DNA from: Thioclava sp. JE_KL1
Lineage (GTDB): Bacteria; Pseudomonadota; Alphaproteobacteria; Rhodobacterales; Rhodobacteraceae
Length of the DNA: 64,000 bases
Assembly (NCBI RefSeq): GCF_009296265.1
Contig: NZ_WBJS01000005.1
Span: forward strand, 124,001-188,000
Reading direction: 5' to 3'
Part shown: positions 38,811 to 46,491 of the stretch, piece by piece
Position numbering within the stretch: position 1 is the first letter of the stretch
Layout: each line of letters opens with the position of its first letter
The notes under the pieces: generated by a model
What the model was told of the DNA's origin: nothing
What the model saw: only the letters and a program-made list of their open reading frames with translations
The model's database searches: none
Made by a program: the position numbers and the translations under genes

Positions 38811-39449
38811 TTAAATCCGGAAGATCGGCTGCAGCAAGCGCGGCAGAAGACCCTTGAACTTCAGCGGCGCATCGGTGGCGGCGAGGCAGATGCAGACATC
38901 CTCCATCCCCGCGATCGGCGTGTGATCGAGATCGTCATCCGCCACTTCCACATCGCCGACGCCAAAGCGGCCGGTCTCGTCCGAGAAGGACCCCTGCAGC
39001 ACGAGCGTCAATTCCAGCCCGCCATGCGTGTGATCCGGCACCGCCATCCCCGGCGGAATATAGAGAAGCCGCGCCGACCCTTCTTTATCCTCGCTCAGGA
39101 TCGCTTGCTTGATGCCGCCGCCCAAGGCCCGCCAGCGCGGACTGTCGGCGCCCATCGCTTCGACCACGGCGCCCGGATAAATCCCGGCGCGCGCAGGTTG
39201 CTCAGCGACGATCGCATCGTCGTCGTCCAACCCGTCAAACACACGTCGCCGCAAATCGTCGCTGGGAGCCATGCCTTTCAGGTCATCCAGAACCAGCCCG
39301 CCCGCCAGTTCCTCTGCTTCGAGCCGTGCGCGACACTCGTCGCACTGGCTCACATGCGCCGCCACGACCAGCGAAAACGCATGACCGAGCGAGCCGGTCG
39401 CGTAGGACCGTACCAACCAATCGGGCAAATGATGCGTAATCTCGGTCAT
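38811..39449 (-). CDS. chrR: ChrR-type zinc anti-sigma factor
   Basis: 212 residues. The N-terminal anti-sigma domain has the zinc ligands H6 (or H7), H32, C36 and C39 (HVSQCDEC). The C-terminal cupin domain has H140, H142, E146 and H176, equivalent to the second zinc site of Rhodobacter sphaeroides ChrR, plus a CIC pair at 186-188. In that organism ChrR holds RpoE inactive until singlet oxygen triggers release and degradation. All ligands needed for this role are retained. It overlaps rpoE by 4 bases, so the two are coupled. Confidence 0.93.
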   Translation of the reverse strand: MTEITHHLPDWLVRSYATGSLGHAFSLVVAAHVSQCDECRARLEAEELAGGLVLDDLKGMAPSDDLRRRVFDGLDDDDAIVAEQPARAGIYPGAVVEAMGADSPRWRALGGGIKQAILSEDKEGSARLLYIPPGMAVPDHTHGGLELTLVLQGSFSDETGRFGVGDVEVADDDLDHTPIAGMEDVCICLAATDAPLKFKGLLPRLLQPIFRI

Positions 39450-40033
39450 TCTTCTCTCAGATCCCTTAACTCGTGTCTAAGCTTCTCCAGCGCCAGCCGG
39501 ATCCGCGATTTAATCGTCCCAAGGGCGAGACCCGTCGCCTCGCGTATTTCTGCCTGTGTGAGTTCGCCCACATAGGCCCGCTCGATGATCTCGCGCTGCG
39601 CTTCCGGCAGTGCCTCGATCGCTTGACGCAGCTGCGCCGCTTCCTGTTCCAGCTCGATTGCCGCATCGGCCTCGCGGGTTTCCCGCGTCTCGGCCTCGGC
39701 GATCAGCTCGTCTGGAACGGGCCGGGGCCGTCTTCGGATCACATCAATCTGTCGATTGCGCGCAATCCGGTAAATCCATGCCGAGGCGCGTGCCCGCGTC
39801 TCGTCGTAAAGATGTGCCTTCCGCCAGATCGTGAGCATCACGTCCTGAACCACATCCTCCGCCGCCGCCTGCGTCATGCCGGACCGTACCAGCATCCCCT
39901 TCAGTCGCGGCGAGAAGTGATCATAGAGCCGCGCGAAGGCCAGTTTGTCACGCTTGTCACGGACGGCTACGAGCCAATCGGTCTGCTCGCAAGCCGCCTC
40001 GGGCGTCGGTTTCGCTGATTTCCTGTCGTCCAT
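39446..40033 (-). CDS. rpoE: ECF sigma factor RpoE (ECF11-like, partner of ChrR)
   Basis: 195 residues from the ATG at 40033, which has GGGAAG just upstream. Sigma region 2 (AFARLYDHFSPRLKGMLVRSG, AAEDVVQDVMLTIWRKAHLYD, ASAWIYRIARNRQIDVIRR) and region 4 (LPEAQREIIERAYVGELTQAEIREATGLALGTIKSRIRLALEKLR) are intact. The frame is open to 40177, but that would start upstream of the promoter proposed at 40121-40148. In Rhodobacter the homologue directs the singlet-oxygen response, including its own operon; the identical gene pair and promoter pattern here support that role. Confidence 0.93.
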   Translation of the reverse strand: MDDRKSAKPTPEAACEQTDWLVAVRDKRDKLAFARLYDHFSPRLKGMLVRSGMTQAAAEDVVQDVMLTIWRKAHLYDETRARASAWIYRIARNRQIDVIRRRPRPVPDELIAEAETRETREADAAIELEQEAAQLRQAIEALPEAQREIIERAYVGELTQAEIREATGLALGTIKSRIRLALEKLRHELRDLREE

Positions 40034-40120
40034 TCTCTTCCCGGCAAAGGCCTGACCCGCCGCGATTGGCGGGGTCCCTGTGGTGTCGAAGTTGATGGTC
40101 GCATCTCTCAGCATGTGACC

Positions 40121-40148
40121 GATACGCAGCTTATGAGATAGCGGTTCA
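40121..40148 (-). promoter_or_regulatory. Probable RpoE-dependent promoter of rpoE-chrR
   Basis: Minus strand: TGAACC (40143-40148), 16 bases, CGTATC (40121-40126). This matches the TGATCC...CGTA pattern described for ECF11 sigma factors with one -35 mismatch. The predicted transcript has a leader of about 80 bases before rpoE. Confidence 0.65.
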
Positions 40149-40169
40149 CATGCGATGCGAAAAAACTTC

Positions 40170-40197
40170 TGATCCAAACGGTAATATGCACCGTTAC
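40170..40197 (+). promoter_or_regulatory. Probable RpoE-dependent promoter of the lipid-modification operon
   Basis: Plus strand: TGATCC (40170-40175), 16 bases, CGTTAC (40192-40197). The -35 box is exact for ECF11 promoters and the spacer equals that of the divergent rpoE promoter. Transcription would start about 20 bases before the flavoprotein ATG at 40224. Confidence 0.7.
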
Positions 40198-40223
40198 GCC
40201 TTCAAGAGCTTGGGAGAATTCGA

Positions 40224-41534
40224 ATGTCATTTGATGCCCTGCATCCACATGCGCAACGCATCGCGATCATCGGATCCGGGATTTCCGGTCTGGCGGCGGC
40301 GTGGCAACTCGCTCCGCATAATCGCGTTACCATCTACGAGGCGGAGACGCGGCTTGGGGGGCATTCGCGCACGATCACTGCGGGGCGCAACGGCGATCAG
40401 CCGGTCGATACCGGGTTTATCGTGTTCAATTACGCGAATTATCCGCATCTAACGCGCCTGTTCTCCGAGCTCGATGTGCCGGTCGAGAAATCCGACATGA
40501 GCTTTGGCGTGACGATCGATCAGGGCCGGATCGAATATGCTTTGCGCGACCTGAACAGTCTCGTTGCACAAAAGCGGAACCTCGCCCGGCCGGGCTTTCT
40601 GCGGATGGTCGCGGATATCGCGAAGTTCAACGCGAAGGCCGTCTCTGTCGCTCAAAGCGATGACGTGACGATCGATGGTCTGCTGAACGAGCTGAACTTG
40701 GGCGAATGGTTCCGGCGCTATTACCTGCTACCGATCTGCGGGGCGATCTGGTCCACGCCTGCCGATCAGATCGGCGCGTTCCCCGCGAAAAGCCTTCTGC
40801 GCTTTTTCGAGAACCACGCATTGTTGTCGGCGACCGGTCAGCATCAATGGTGGACGGTCTCGGGTGGATCGATCGAATATGTTAAGCGGCTGGAGGCCGC
40901 CCTGCGTCTTCGCGGCGTCGAATTCCGCACCGGCACCCCGGTCACCGCGATCGAGAGGCAGCGCAATTCAGTCACTATTTCAGCGGAAAAGGCTCTCCCG
41001 GATCAGTTCGATCAGGTCATCATTGCCACCCATTCCGATCAGGCGCTCAAGCTGCTGGCCAAGCCGACCCCGGAGGAACAGGCCGCGCTTTCGGCGGTCC
41101 GCTATCAGCCCAACGACGTCTATCTGCATCGCGACGCGGCGCAGATGCCGCGTCGACGCGCGTGCTGGTCCAGCTGGGTCTATCAGGCGCAGACCCGCGC
41201 GAATGAGACGCGGCTTGGCGTGACCTATTGGATGAACAAGCTGCAAAACATCCCCGAGATCGATCCGCTTTTCGTCACGCTGAACCCCGACGCGCCGATT
41301 GCCGAGGAGACGATCTACGATCACGAGGTCTTCTGGCACCCGGTCTTCGATCGCGCAGCGATACAGGCGCAAGGCGAAATCCAGTCGATACAGGGCCTGA
41401 ATCGGACGTGGTTCGCGGGCGCATGGCTCCGCCATGGTTTCCACGAGGATGGGTTTGCTTCGGCGGTTCGGGTGGCGCGCGAGCTCAATCGCGGGGCGCA
41501 GCCGCAGGTCGACTTCGAAAAGGTGCCCGCATGA
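40224..41534 (+). CDS. FAD-dependent amine oxidase-like oxidoreductase (RpoE regulon)
   Basis: 436 residues. The dinucleotide loop RIAIIGSGISGLAAAWQL, the EAETRLGGHSRTI segment, PVDTGFIVFN, the substrate-domain segment SGGSIEYVKRLEAAL and the closing FAD contact WFAGAWLRHGFHEDGFASAVR show a monoamine-oxidase/desaturase-type flavoprotein. Relatives sit next to cyclopropane synthase-like genes in many bacteria and are suspected to act on membrane fatty acids. In R. sphaeroides a gene of this kind belongs to the RpoE core regulon and, as I recall, to furan fatty acid formation. It is first in a four-gene operon with ATGA overlaps. Confidence 0.85.
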   Translation: MSFDALHPHAQRIAIIGSGISGLAAAWQLAPHNRVTIYEAETRLGGHSRTITAGRNGDQPVDTGFIVFNYANYPHLTRLFSELDVPVEKSDMSFGVTIDQGRIEYALRDLNSLVAQKRNLARPGFLRMVADIAKFNAKAVSVAQSDDVTIDGLLNELNLGEWFRRYYLLPICGAIWSTPADQIGAFPAKSLLRFFENHALLSATGQHQWWTVSGGSIEYVKRLEAALRLRGVEFRTGTPVTAIERQRNSVTISAEKALPDQFDQVIIATHSDQALKLLAKPTPEEQAALSAVRYQPNDVYLHRDAAQMPRRRACWSSWVYQAQTRANETRLGVTYWMNKLQNIPEIDPLFVTLNPDAPIAEETIYDHEVFWHPVFDRAAIQAQGEIQSIQGLNRTWFAGAWLRHGFHEDGFASAVRVARELNRGAQPQVDFEKVPA

Positions 41535-42283
41535 GCGGCGAGTTCTGCCCCGGTCATACGGTTCATGCGCGGCGGGGCGCGATTTCCCACCAGTTCCGCT
41601 ATCACGTCGACTACGTGATGATCGATCCCGACGCGCCGGGCCCGTGGCCGCGGATTTTCTCGCGCCGCGGACGCAACCTCGCGACGGTGCATGACAAGGA
41701 TTACGGCGGGGCGCCCGGCCGCGGCGCGGGGGCCGAATGGGTCCGCAAGCAGCTCTCGCGTCACGGTGCGCCAGAGATCGCGCAGCTGCGGCTTCTGACC
41801 CAGCCGAAGATCCTCGGGGCCGGGTTCAACCCGGTGAATTTCTGGCTGGCCTATGATGCGCAAGACGATCTGCGCGCCGTGATCGCAGAGGTGAACAACA
41901 CGTTCGGCGATCGGCACTCCTATCTCTGCGCTACCCCAAATTTCGACCCTATTTCAGCAGAAACCGAGCTTCACGCGGCGAAAATCTTCTACGTCTCCCC
42001 GTTCCAGACCATCGCCGGGGAATATCGGTTCCGCTTCGACCTCGGAGCCGAGCACATCCGCATCCGCATCGATCACCGAAATGGCGAGGAGGGTGTCGTG
42101 GCCACCCTCGCGACCCAACGCCGCAAACTGACTTCGGCGGCGCTTCTCGGTATGGCGCTGCGTCGTCCGCTCACCCCGATCCGCACGCTCGGCCTGATCT
42201 ACTGGCAGGCCCTGCGGCTCAAGCTCAAAGGCGCCCGCTACTTTTCGCGGCCCACACCCCCCAGCGAGGAGATCAGCCAATGA
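41531..42283 (+). CDS. DUF1365 family protein
   Basis: 250 residues from the ATG at 41531 that overlaps the flavoprotein stop. HTVHARRGAISHQFRYHVDYVMID, FSRRGRNLATVHDKDYGG, LLTQPKILGAGFNPVNFWLAYD and EVNNTFGDRHSYL are the DUF1365 pattern. KIFYVSPFQTIAGEYRFRF follows, then TSAALLGMALRRPLTPIRTLGLIYWQALRLKLKGARYF. There is no signal peptide or membrane helix except a possible amphipathic C-terminal segment. The biochemical function is not established. It almost always occurs between an amine oxidase-like and a Cfa-like gene, as here. Confidence 0.85.
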   Translation: MSGEFCPGHTVHARRGAISHQFRYHVDYVMIDPDAPGPWPRIFSRRGRNLATVHDKDYGGAPGRGAGAEWVRKQLSRHGAPEIAQLRLLTQPKILGAGFNPVNFWLAYDAQDDLRAVIAEVNNTFGDRHSYLCATPNFDPISAETELHAAKIFYVSPFQTIAGEYRFRFDLGAEHIRIRIDHRNGEEGVVATLATQRRKLTSAALLGMALRRPLTPIRTLGLIYWQALRLKLKGARYFSRPTPPSEEISQ

Positions 42284-43446
42284 TGCCTTTCCTGACCAAC
42301 CGGATCCGCAGCGAATTCCTCGCGACCTGCGAGAAGATCGAGCAGGGGACGCTGCATCTGCGCCTGCCTGACGGCACCGTGCGCAGTTTCGGTCGCGGGG
42401 AGCCGCAAGCCGACATGGAAATCCGCGACTGGCAGGCCGTGGTGGCGATGGCGTCGCGCGGCGATGTCGGGCTGGGCGAGGCCTATATCGCGGGGCTGTG
42501 GGAGACGTCTTCGATTGAGGCGCTTCTGTCGCTCGCGCTGAAGAACCTCGATGTCGTCGACGGTTACGCCTATGCGGGCTTCTGGTCGAACCTGAAGTTC
42601 CGCCTGATCGACCGGCTGATGCGGGCCAACTCGCTGCGCGGTGCATCGCGCAACATCCGGGCGCATTACGACGTGGGCAACGAATTTTACCAGCTCTGGC
42701 TGGATGAGGGGATGAGCTATTCCTCCGCTCTTTTCGCGCCGGGGGATAGCGATCTGCACAGGGCGCAGAACCGCAAGCTCGACCGCATTCTCGATCAGAT
42801 GGGCGGCGGGGAGCAGGTGCTGGAGATCGGCTGCGGCTGGGGGCATTTCGCCGAACGCGCGGCCGAGCAGGGGCGTCATGTCACCGGCATCACGATCTCG
42901 CCCAGCCAGAAAGGCTACGCCGATGCGCGGCTCGATGGGCGGGCGGATATCCGGTTGCAGGACTATCGCCACACGCCCGGCAAATTCGATCATATCGTCT
43001 CCATCGAGATGATCGAAGCGGTCGGAGAGCGCTATTGGCCGAACTATTTCCAAACCGTGAAAGATCGCCTGGCGGAGGGCGGCTCTGCGATGATTCAGGC
43101 CATTACAGTATCTGATTCCTACTTTCCGAAATATCGCGAGACTTCCGATTTTATCCGGCAATACACTTTCCCGGGCGGGATGCTTCTGTCCGATGGGGTG
43201 ATCCGCGATCAGGCGGCGAAGGCCGGGCTGGCGGTGAAGGAAAGCTTCGCCTTCGGACAGGATTATGCCGAAACCTGCCGGCAATGGGCCACCCGTCTGA
43301 AAGAGCGCAGCGCGCGGGCCAGCGAACTTGGCTTCGGGCCGGAGTTCCTGCGCAACTGGTCCTATTATCTCGAAGCCTGCGCGGCGGCCTTTGCGGTCGG
43401 CCATACCGATGTGGTGCAGGTCCAACTGGCACATGCGAGGGCGTAA
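42280..43446 (+). CDS. Cyclopropane-fatty-acid synthase-like SAM methyltransferase with altered bicarbonate site
   Basis: 388 residues. The SAM motif VLEIGCGWGHFAE is at about 180-192, preceded by NIRAHYDVGNEFYQLWLDEGMSYSSALF, and the C-terminal NWSYYLEACAAAF is typical of Cfa. Against E. coli Cfa, the bicarbonate-site residues Glu239 and Tyr317 are kept (E246, Y329), but Cys139 is Ser (S149) and His266 is Gln (Q273). Phospholipid-bound unsaturated acyl chains are the expected substrate. Whether the product is a cyclopropane ring or a methyl branch cannot be told from sequence. It overlaps DUF1365 by 4 bases. Confidence 0.88.
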   Translation: MMPFLTNRIRSEFLATCEKIEQGTLHLRLPDGTVRSFGRGEPQADMEIRDWQAVVAMASRGDVGLGEAYIAGLWETSSIEALLSLALKNLDVVDGYAYAGFWSNLKFRLIDRLMRANSLRGASRNIRAHYDVGNEFYQLWLDEGMSYSSALFAPGDSDLHRAQNRKLDRILDQMGGGEQVLEIGCGWGHFAERAAEQGRHVTGITISPSQKGYADARLDGRADIRLQDYRHTPGKFDHIVSIEMIEAVGERYWPNYFQTVKDRLAEGGSAMIQAITVSDSYFPKYRETSDFIRQYTFPGGMLLSDGVIRDQAAKAGLAVKESFAFGQDYAETCRQWATRLKERSARASELGFGPEFLRNWSYYLEACAAAFAVGHTDVVQVQLAHARA

Positions 43447-43447
43447 T

Positions 43448-44014
43448 ATGTTGTTAAAATTGCTTTTCACCCTTGCGGTTTTGATCCTGGCGGGTCTGTT
43501 GATCCGGCACTTCTTCTTCTCCTTCCCGGCGCAAAAGTCGGCGGATTATGCGGCGGAGAGCCCGGAATTCGACATTCGCCGGGCCTTCGAGGGCCCTGTC
43601 GAGGCGCATGGTATGATCTATGGGCCGGACGGTCGGGTCACCTCGCGCTTCCGTGCCGTGATGACGGGGCGGTTCACCAATGATGGCGGCGTGATCGAGG
43701 AGGAGTTCGAATATGCCTCCGGTCGGCGACAAAGCCGTGCCTGGAATATCCAGTTCGGGCCGAATGGCGAGATCAGCTCGACCGCCGACGATATCGAAGG
43801 GCGCGCCGAGATGGAGCAGTCGGGCAATGCGCTGCGGATGCGCTATCGGCTGCGGCTGCCCGAGGATGCGGGCGGCCACGTGCTCGACGTGACCGACTGG
43901 ATTTACCTGATGCCGGACGGGACGCTGCTGAACCGGTCGCAGATGCGCAAATTCGGGATCAAGGTGGCGGAGCTGTTCGCCGTCATGCGCCCGATGACCG
44001 AACCGGCCGAGTGA
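43448..44014 (+). CDS. DUF3833 family membrane-anchored protein
   Basis: 188 residues, ATG 1 base after the previous stop. One N-terminal membrane segment (LLKLLFTLAVLILAGLLIRHFFF) anchors a beta-rich domain. GMIYGPDGRVTSRFRAVMTGRF, EEFEYASGRRQSRAWNIQF, GNALRMRYRLRLP and DWIYLMPDGTLLNRSQMRKFGIKVAELF are DUF3833 features, resembling a lipocalin-like beta barrel. The family typically accompanies the oxidase/DUF1365/Cfa trio and may handle lipids (inference). Its stop abuts that of convergent mtgA with no gap. Confidence 0.82.
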   Translation: MLLKLLFTLAVLILAGLLIRHFFFSFPAQKSADYAAESPEFDIRRAFEGPVEAHGMIYGPDGRVTSRFRAVMTGRFTNDGGVIEEEFEYASGRRQSRAWNIQFGPNGEISSTADDIEGRAEMEQSGNALRMRYRLRLPEDAGGHVLDVTDWIYLMPDGTLLNRSQMRKFGIKVAELFAVMRPMTEPAE

Positions 44015-44761
44015 TCACTCGAAGCAGCTTGCGCGCCCGTCCTTCTGGATCGTCGCCGCGCCGTCCATGATCGACTGCGCGCGGCGCGACAGGAAGCTGC
44101 CGGGCTTCGCCGCCGAACGGTCCTTCGGGTCGGGCAGGACGCCCGCGATCAAAGCGGATTGGCGGGCGCTCAACTTGTCGGGCGTGGTGCGGAAATAGCG
44201 ATGCGCGGCAGCATCGACACCAAACGCGCCTTCGTCGAATTCGGCGACGTTAAGATAGATTTCCAGGATCCGCTTCTTGCCCCAGATCGCCTCGGCCAGC
44301 GGCGTCATCGACGCTTCCAGCGCCTTGCGCAGCCAGTTTCGGCCCTGCCAGAGGAACACGTTCTTCACCGTCTGCTGAGTGATCGTCGAAGCGCCGCGAT
44401 TGGCGCCATCGTCGATCGCCTTGCGGATCGCGCGCATGTCGAAGCCCCAGTGGTTGCAGAAATTCGCGTCCTCCGCGGCGACGACGGATCGAGCGAGCAC
44501 GGGCGCGATATCCTCGATCGGCACCCATTTCTGATCGACCGCGCCAAGACGCTGCCGCTCGCTCCACATCGTCCAGGTGGTCGGCGGATTAACGAACTTG
44601 AACAAGACCATCAGGACAAGCACCAGCGCAACGAGACCCATCACGCCCCGCAGCGCCCATTTCAGGGCGGTGCGGAAGGGCGCGCGCATGCTGGTGGAAA
44701 CACTCGATTTCGTGCTGCGTTTGGCGGGTTTTCGGCCCGGTTTTTTCTTGCTCTTAGCCAT
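44015..44761 (-). CDS. mtgA: Monofunctional biosynthetic peptidoglycan transglycosylase
   Basis: 248 residues from the ATG at 44761. A basic cytoplasmic N-terminus (KSKKKPGRKPAKR) is followed by one membrane helix (LRGVMGLVALVLVLMVLF) and a single GT51 domain. Catalytic Glu lies in VVAAEDANFCNHWGFD, then GASTITQQTVKNVFLWQGRNWLRKALEA and KKRILEIYLNVAEFDEGAFGVDAAAHRYF. No transpeptidase domain is present, so it is the MtgA type, polymerising lipid II at the periplasmic face. Confidence 0.95.
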   Translation of the reverse strand: MAKSKKKPGRKPAKRSTKSSVSTSMRAPFRTALKWALRGVMGLVALVLVLMVLFKFVNPPTTWTMWSERQRLGAVDQKWVPIEDIAPVLARSVVAAEDANFCNHWGFDMRAIRKAIDDGANRGASTITQQTVKNVFLWQGRNWLRKALEASMTPLAEAIWGKKRILEIYLNVAEFDEGAFGVDAAAHRYFRTTPDKLSARQSALIAGVLPDPKDRSAAKPGSFLSRRAQSIMDGAATIQKDGRASCFE

Positions 44762-44792
44762 GTGCGTATAAGTCACAGCGTGCCCCGAAGGG

Positions 44793-45710
44793 TCAAGCGA
44801 CAAGCAGCGCCAATTCCGGTCCACGCGCGACCTGTCGCGCGGTTACCATGGTTTCGATCGGCGCATCTGACACCCGCTTCCACGCGGTGCGTATTTCGCG
44901 CGCGATACCGTGGTCGTCTTCGAGGACGACGTTGCCGGGAAACAGGCTCTCGGTCGGCGCGCCCTCGGCCATGAGGATGTGATGACGCGCGAAAAGCAGA
45001 TGGCGGTACTGCACGCGCGGGCGCGGAGCCACCCGAATGCTATTGCCGTTTACGAGATGCTTGGCGGCGACCAGAACTTCGCTATGGGCGCAGGCGATCT
45101 CGGCGCGCCAGCCGCGCAGCAACATCCGATGTTGTTGAGACACGTAAAGAGCGCGTCGATTTCCCATAGCCCCCGGCGCGAACCGGATCGGCGCATAGGC
45201 CCCGACGCCGCGACAGACCCGACCACCCGTCCAGAGAAGAGGCTGCGGCCCGTCATCCTGGGTCATGACAAGATCGCCGGCGTTGAGCCGCTCCACCAGT
45301 CGCGGCCCGTCGGGCGTGTCGATCCGCGTCCCCGCGAGGAAACATTCCGGCCCCAGATCGCCGACCGGCGCTTGGGTGCTCTGCGTGACATAGGTGGAGC
45401 TGATGAAGGTCGCGTTGTGGAGGATCGTGCCATCGGACGGCGTGAACACGGCACTCCCGTCGCGCAGGTAGAACGTGTCGCCCGTGATCGTCTCTTGCAC
45501 GCCGTTCGGACGCTCGATGGTGATCGTGTCGCCACGCCAGACATCTTCGACGCGTTGGCCGTTGATCGTGTCGCGGGCACTGTTGCTGCTGGAAATCCAA
45601 TTGTCGTTATTCCGATCGACAATTTCATATGTCGACGGTGAAAGCGCCGTGCCCGCAGCGGGCGGACTGCCCGGATCCATGATGTAGAACTGGTCGTAAT
45701 AGGTTGCCAT
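44793..45710 (-). CDS. Hint-domain protein (Hint_2), no recognised partner domain
   Basis: 305 residues. After about 120 residues with repeated Asp/Thr/Gly-rich segments (NDNWISSSNSARDTING) comes a Hint_2 domain: CFLAGTRIDTPDGPRLVERLNAGDLVMTQDDG, with the Cys that starts the self-processing module, and YVSQQHRMLLRG. The fold ends in HHILMAEGAPTESLFPGN. Such proteins are frequent in Rhodobacterales, often secreted and with RTX calcium repeats, but none of the GGxGxDxx repeats is seen here. There is no classical signal peptide. Whether it self-cleaves is unknown. Confidence 0.75.
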   Translation of the reverse strand: MATYYDQFYIMDPGSPPAAGTALSPSTYEIVDRNNDNWISSSNSARDTINGQRVEDVWRGDTITIERPNGVQETITGDTFYLRDGSAVFTPSDGTILHNATFISSTYVTQSTQAPVGDLGPECFLAGTRIDTPDGPRLVERLNAGDLVMTQDDGPQPLLWTGGRVCRGVGAYAPIRFAPGAMGNRRALYVSQQHRMLLRGWRAEIACAHSEVLVAAKHLVNGNSIRVAPRPRVQYRHLLFARHHILMAEGAPTESLFPGNVVLEDDHGIAREIRTAWKRVSDAPIETMVTARQVARGPELALLVA

Positions 45711-45722
45711 TTTTGCTGCTCG

Positions 45723-45759
45723 AGTAACGTTATTATAAATTATTCGTTACTGGTAAGCA
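45723..45759 (-). promoter_or_regulatory. Hint-gene promoter overlapped by an inverted repeat
   Basis: On the minus strand a perfect TATAAT (45732-45737) lies 16 bases from TGCTTA (45754-45759, a weak -35). AGTAACG (45723-45729) and CGTTACT (45745-45751) form an inverted repeat with a 15-base AT-only centre that covers the -10 box, as an operator would. The leader before the ATG at 45710 is short. Confidence 0.45.
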
Positions 45760-45839
45760 GAGATCAGGGCGACACAAAGGCGCCTGTGGGGCGCAAAGTT
45801 AACTACGGGTTAAAGAGTGACATCCCGGTCACAGCGCGT

Positions 45840-46415
45840 TCAGAGGGCAGAGGGGCCCACCATCCGCGCGAGATTTCCGGTGGCACCTTCGGTGATTTCC
45901 TCGCCGGTGAAGGCTGTGGTGCCCCCCGAAGACAGGGCGGACTCGAGCCGTTCGTGGAAATCTTCCGGCAAGGGAATCTGCAGCACGCGACCGCTTGCAT
46001 GGCCCAGCGTTTTCATCCGGTCGAGGACCTCTGCAGCGGTGCCCTTCTTAAGCAAGATGAACACAGCCGAGCCGCCTTGCGGCAAGCTCTCGCCCGCTTC
46101 GCGCAGGAAAGAGTCGTTCAGCCCGAGGTCGGTGAACTTGCCGGACACAGCGCCCGCGCCCGCACCGATTGCCGCGCCGACGATCGGCGACAGGAAGACG
46201 AGCCCAAGCAGCCCGCCCCAGACAGCGCCACCGATCGCGCCAAGCGCCATTGTGTTGCTGTTTTCATGAACGTTAATCTCGCCGCTTGCGTCGCGGGTCA
46301 CGACAACAATGTCCTGCGACCGGAAAAATCCTTCTCTTTCCAGTTCTCTGAGTTCCTCGCGCGTCGCGAAACCCGCGGCCTCGGTTTCATGCGCCATCAC
46401 CAACAGTTCGGACAT
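45840..46415 (-). CDS. DUF1269 family membrane protein
   Basis: 191 codons from the ATG at 46415, preceded by an ideal GGAGG 5 bases upstream. The N-terminal part (SELLVMAHETEAAGFATREELRELE) is a ferredoxin-like domain. A glycine-rich hydrophobic hairpin follows at about 65-100 (MALGAIGGAVWGGLLGLVFLSPIVGAAIGAGAGAVSG). The next segment carries GGSAVFILLKKGTAAEVLDRM. This is the DUF1269 layout; the function is unknown. It is a single gene, isolated from gltB by that gene's terminator. Confidence 0.8.
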   Translation of the reverse strand: MSELLVMAHETEAAGFATREELRELEREGFFRSQDIVVVTRDASGEINVHENSNTMALGAIGGAVWGGLLGLVFLSPIVGAAIGAGAGAVSGKFTDLGLNDSFLREAGESLPQGGSAVFILLKKGTAAEVLDRMKTLGHASGRVLQIPLPEDFHERLESALSSGGTTAFTGEEITEGATGNLARMVGPSAL

Positions 46416-46436
46416 CGTTACCTCCAGACAGAACAA

Positions 46437-46460
46437 AGGGCGAAGCATGTGCTTCGCCCT
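46437..46460 (-). terminator. Intrinsic terminator of the gltD-gltB operon
   Basis: A perfect 10-bp stem AGGGCGAAGC/GCTTCGCCCT (46451-46460 with 46437-46446) with a 4-base loop, followed on the minus strand by TTGTT. It lies 31 bases past the gltB stop and just before the next gene on the same strand. Confidence 0.8.
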
Positions 46461-46491
46461 CTGAAACGGTTCCGTCGGGGAAAGAGTTCCC

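Noticed and set aside
44793-45710. Intein interpretation of the Hint-domain gene
   Set aside because: No extein homology on both sides and no C-terminal His-Asn junction; it is a stand-alone Hint_2 protein.
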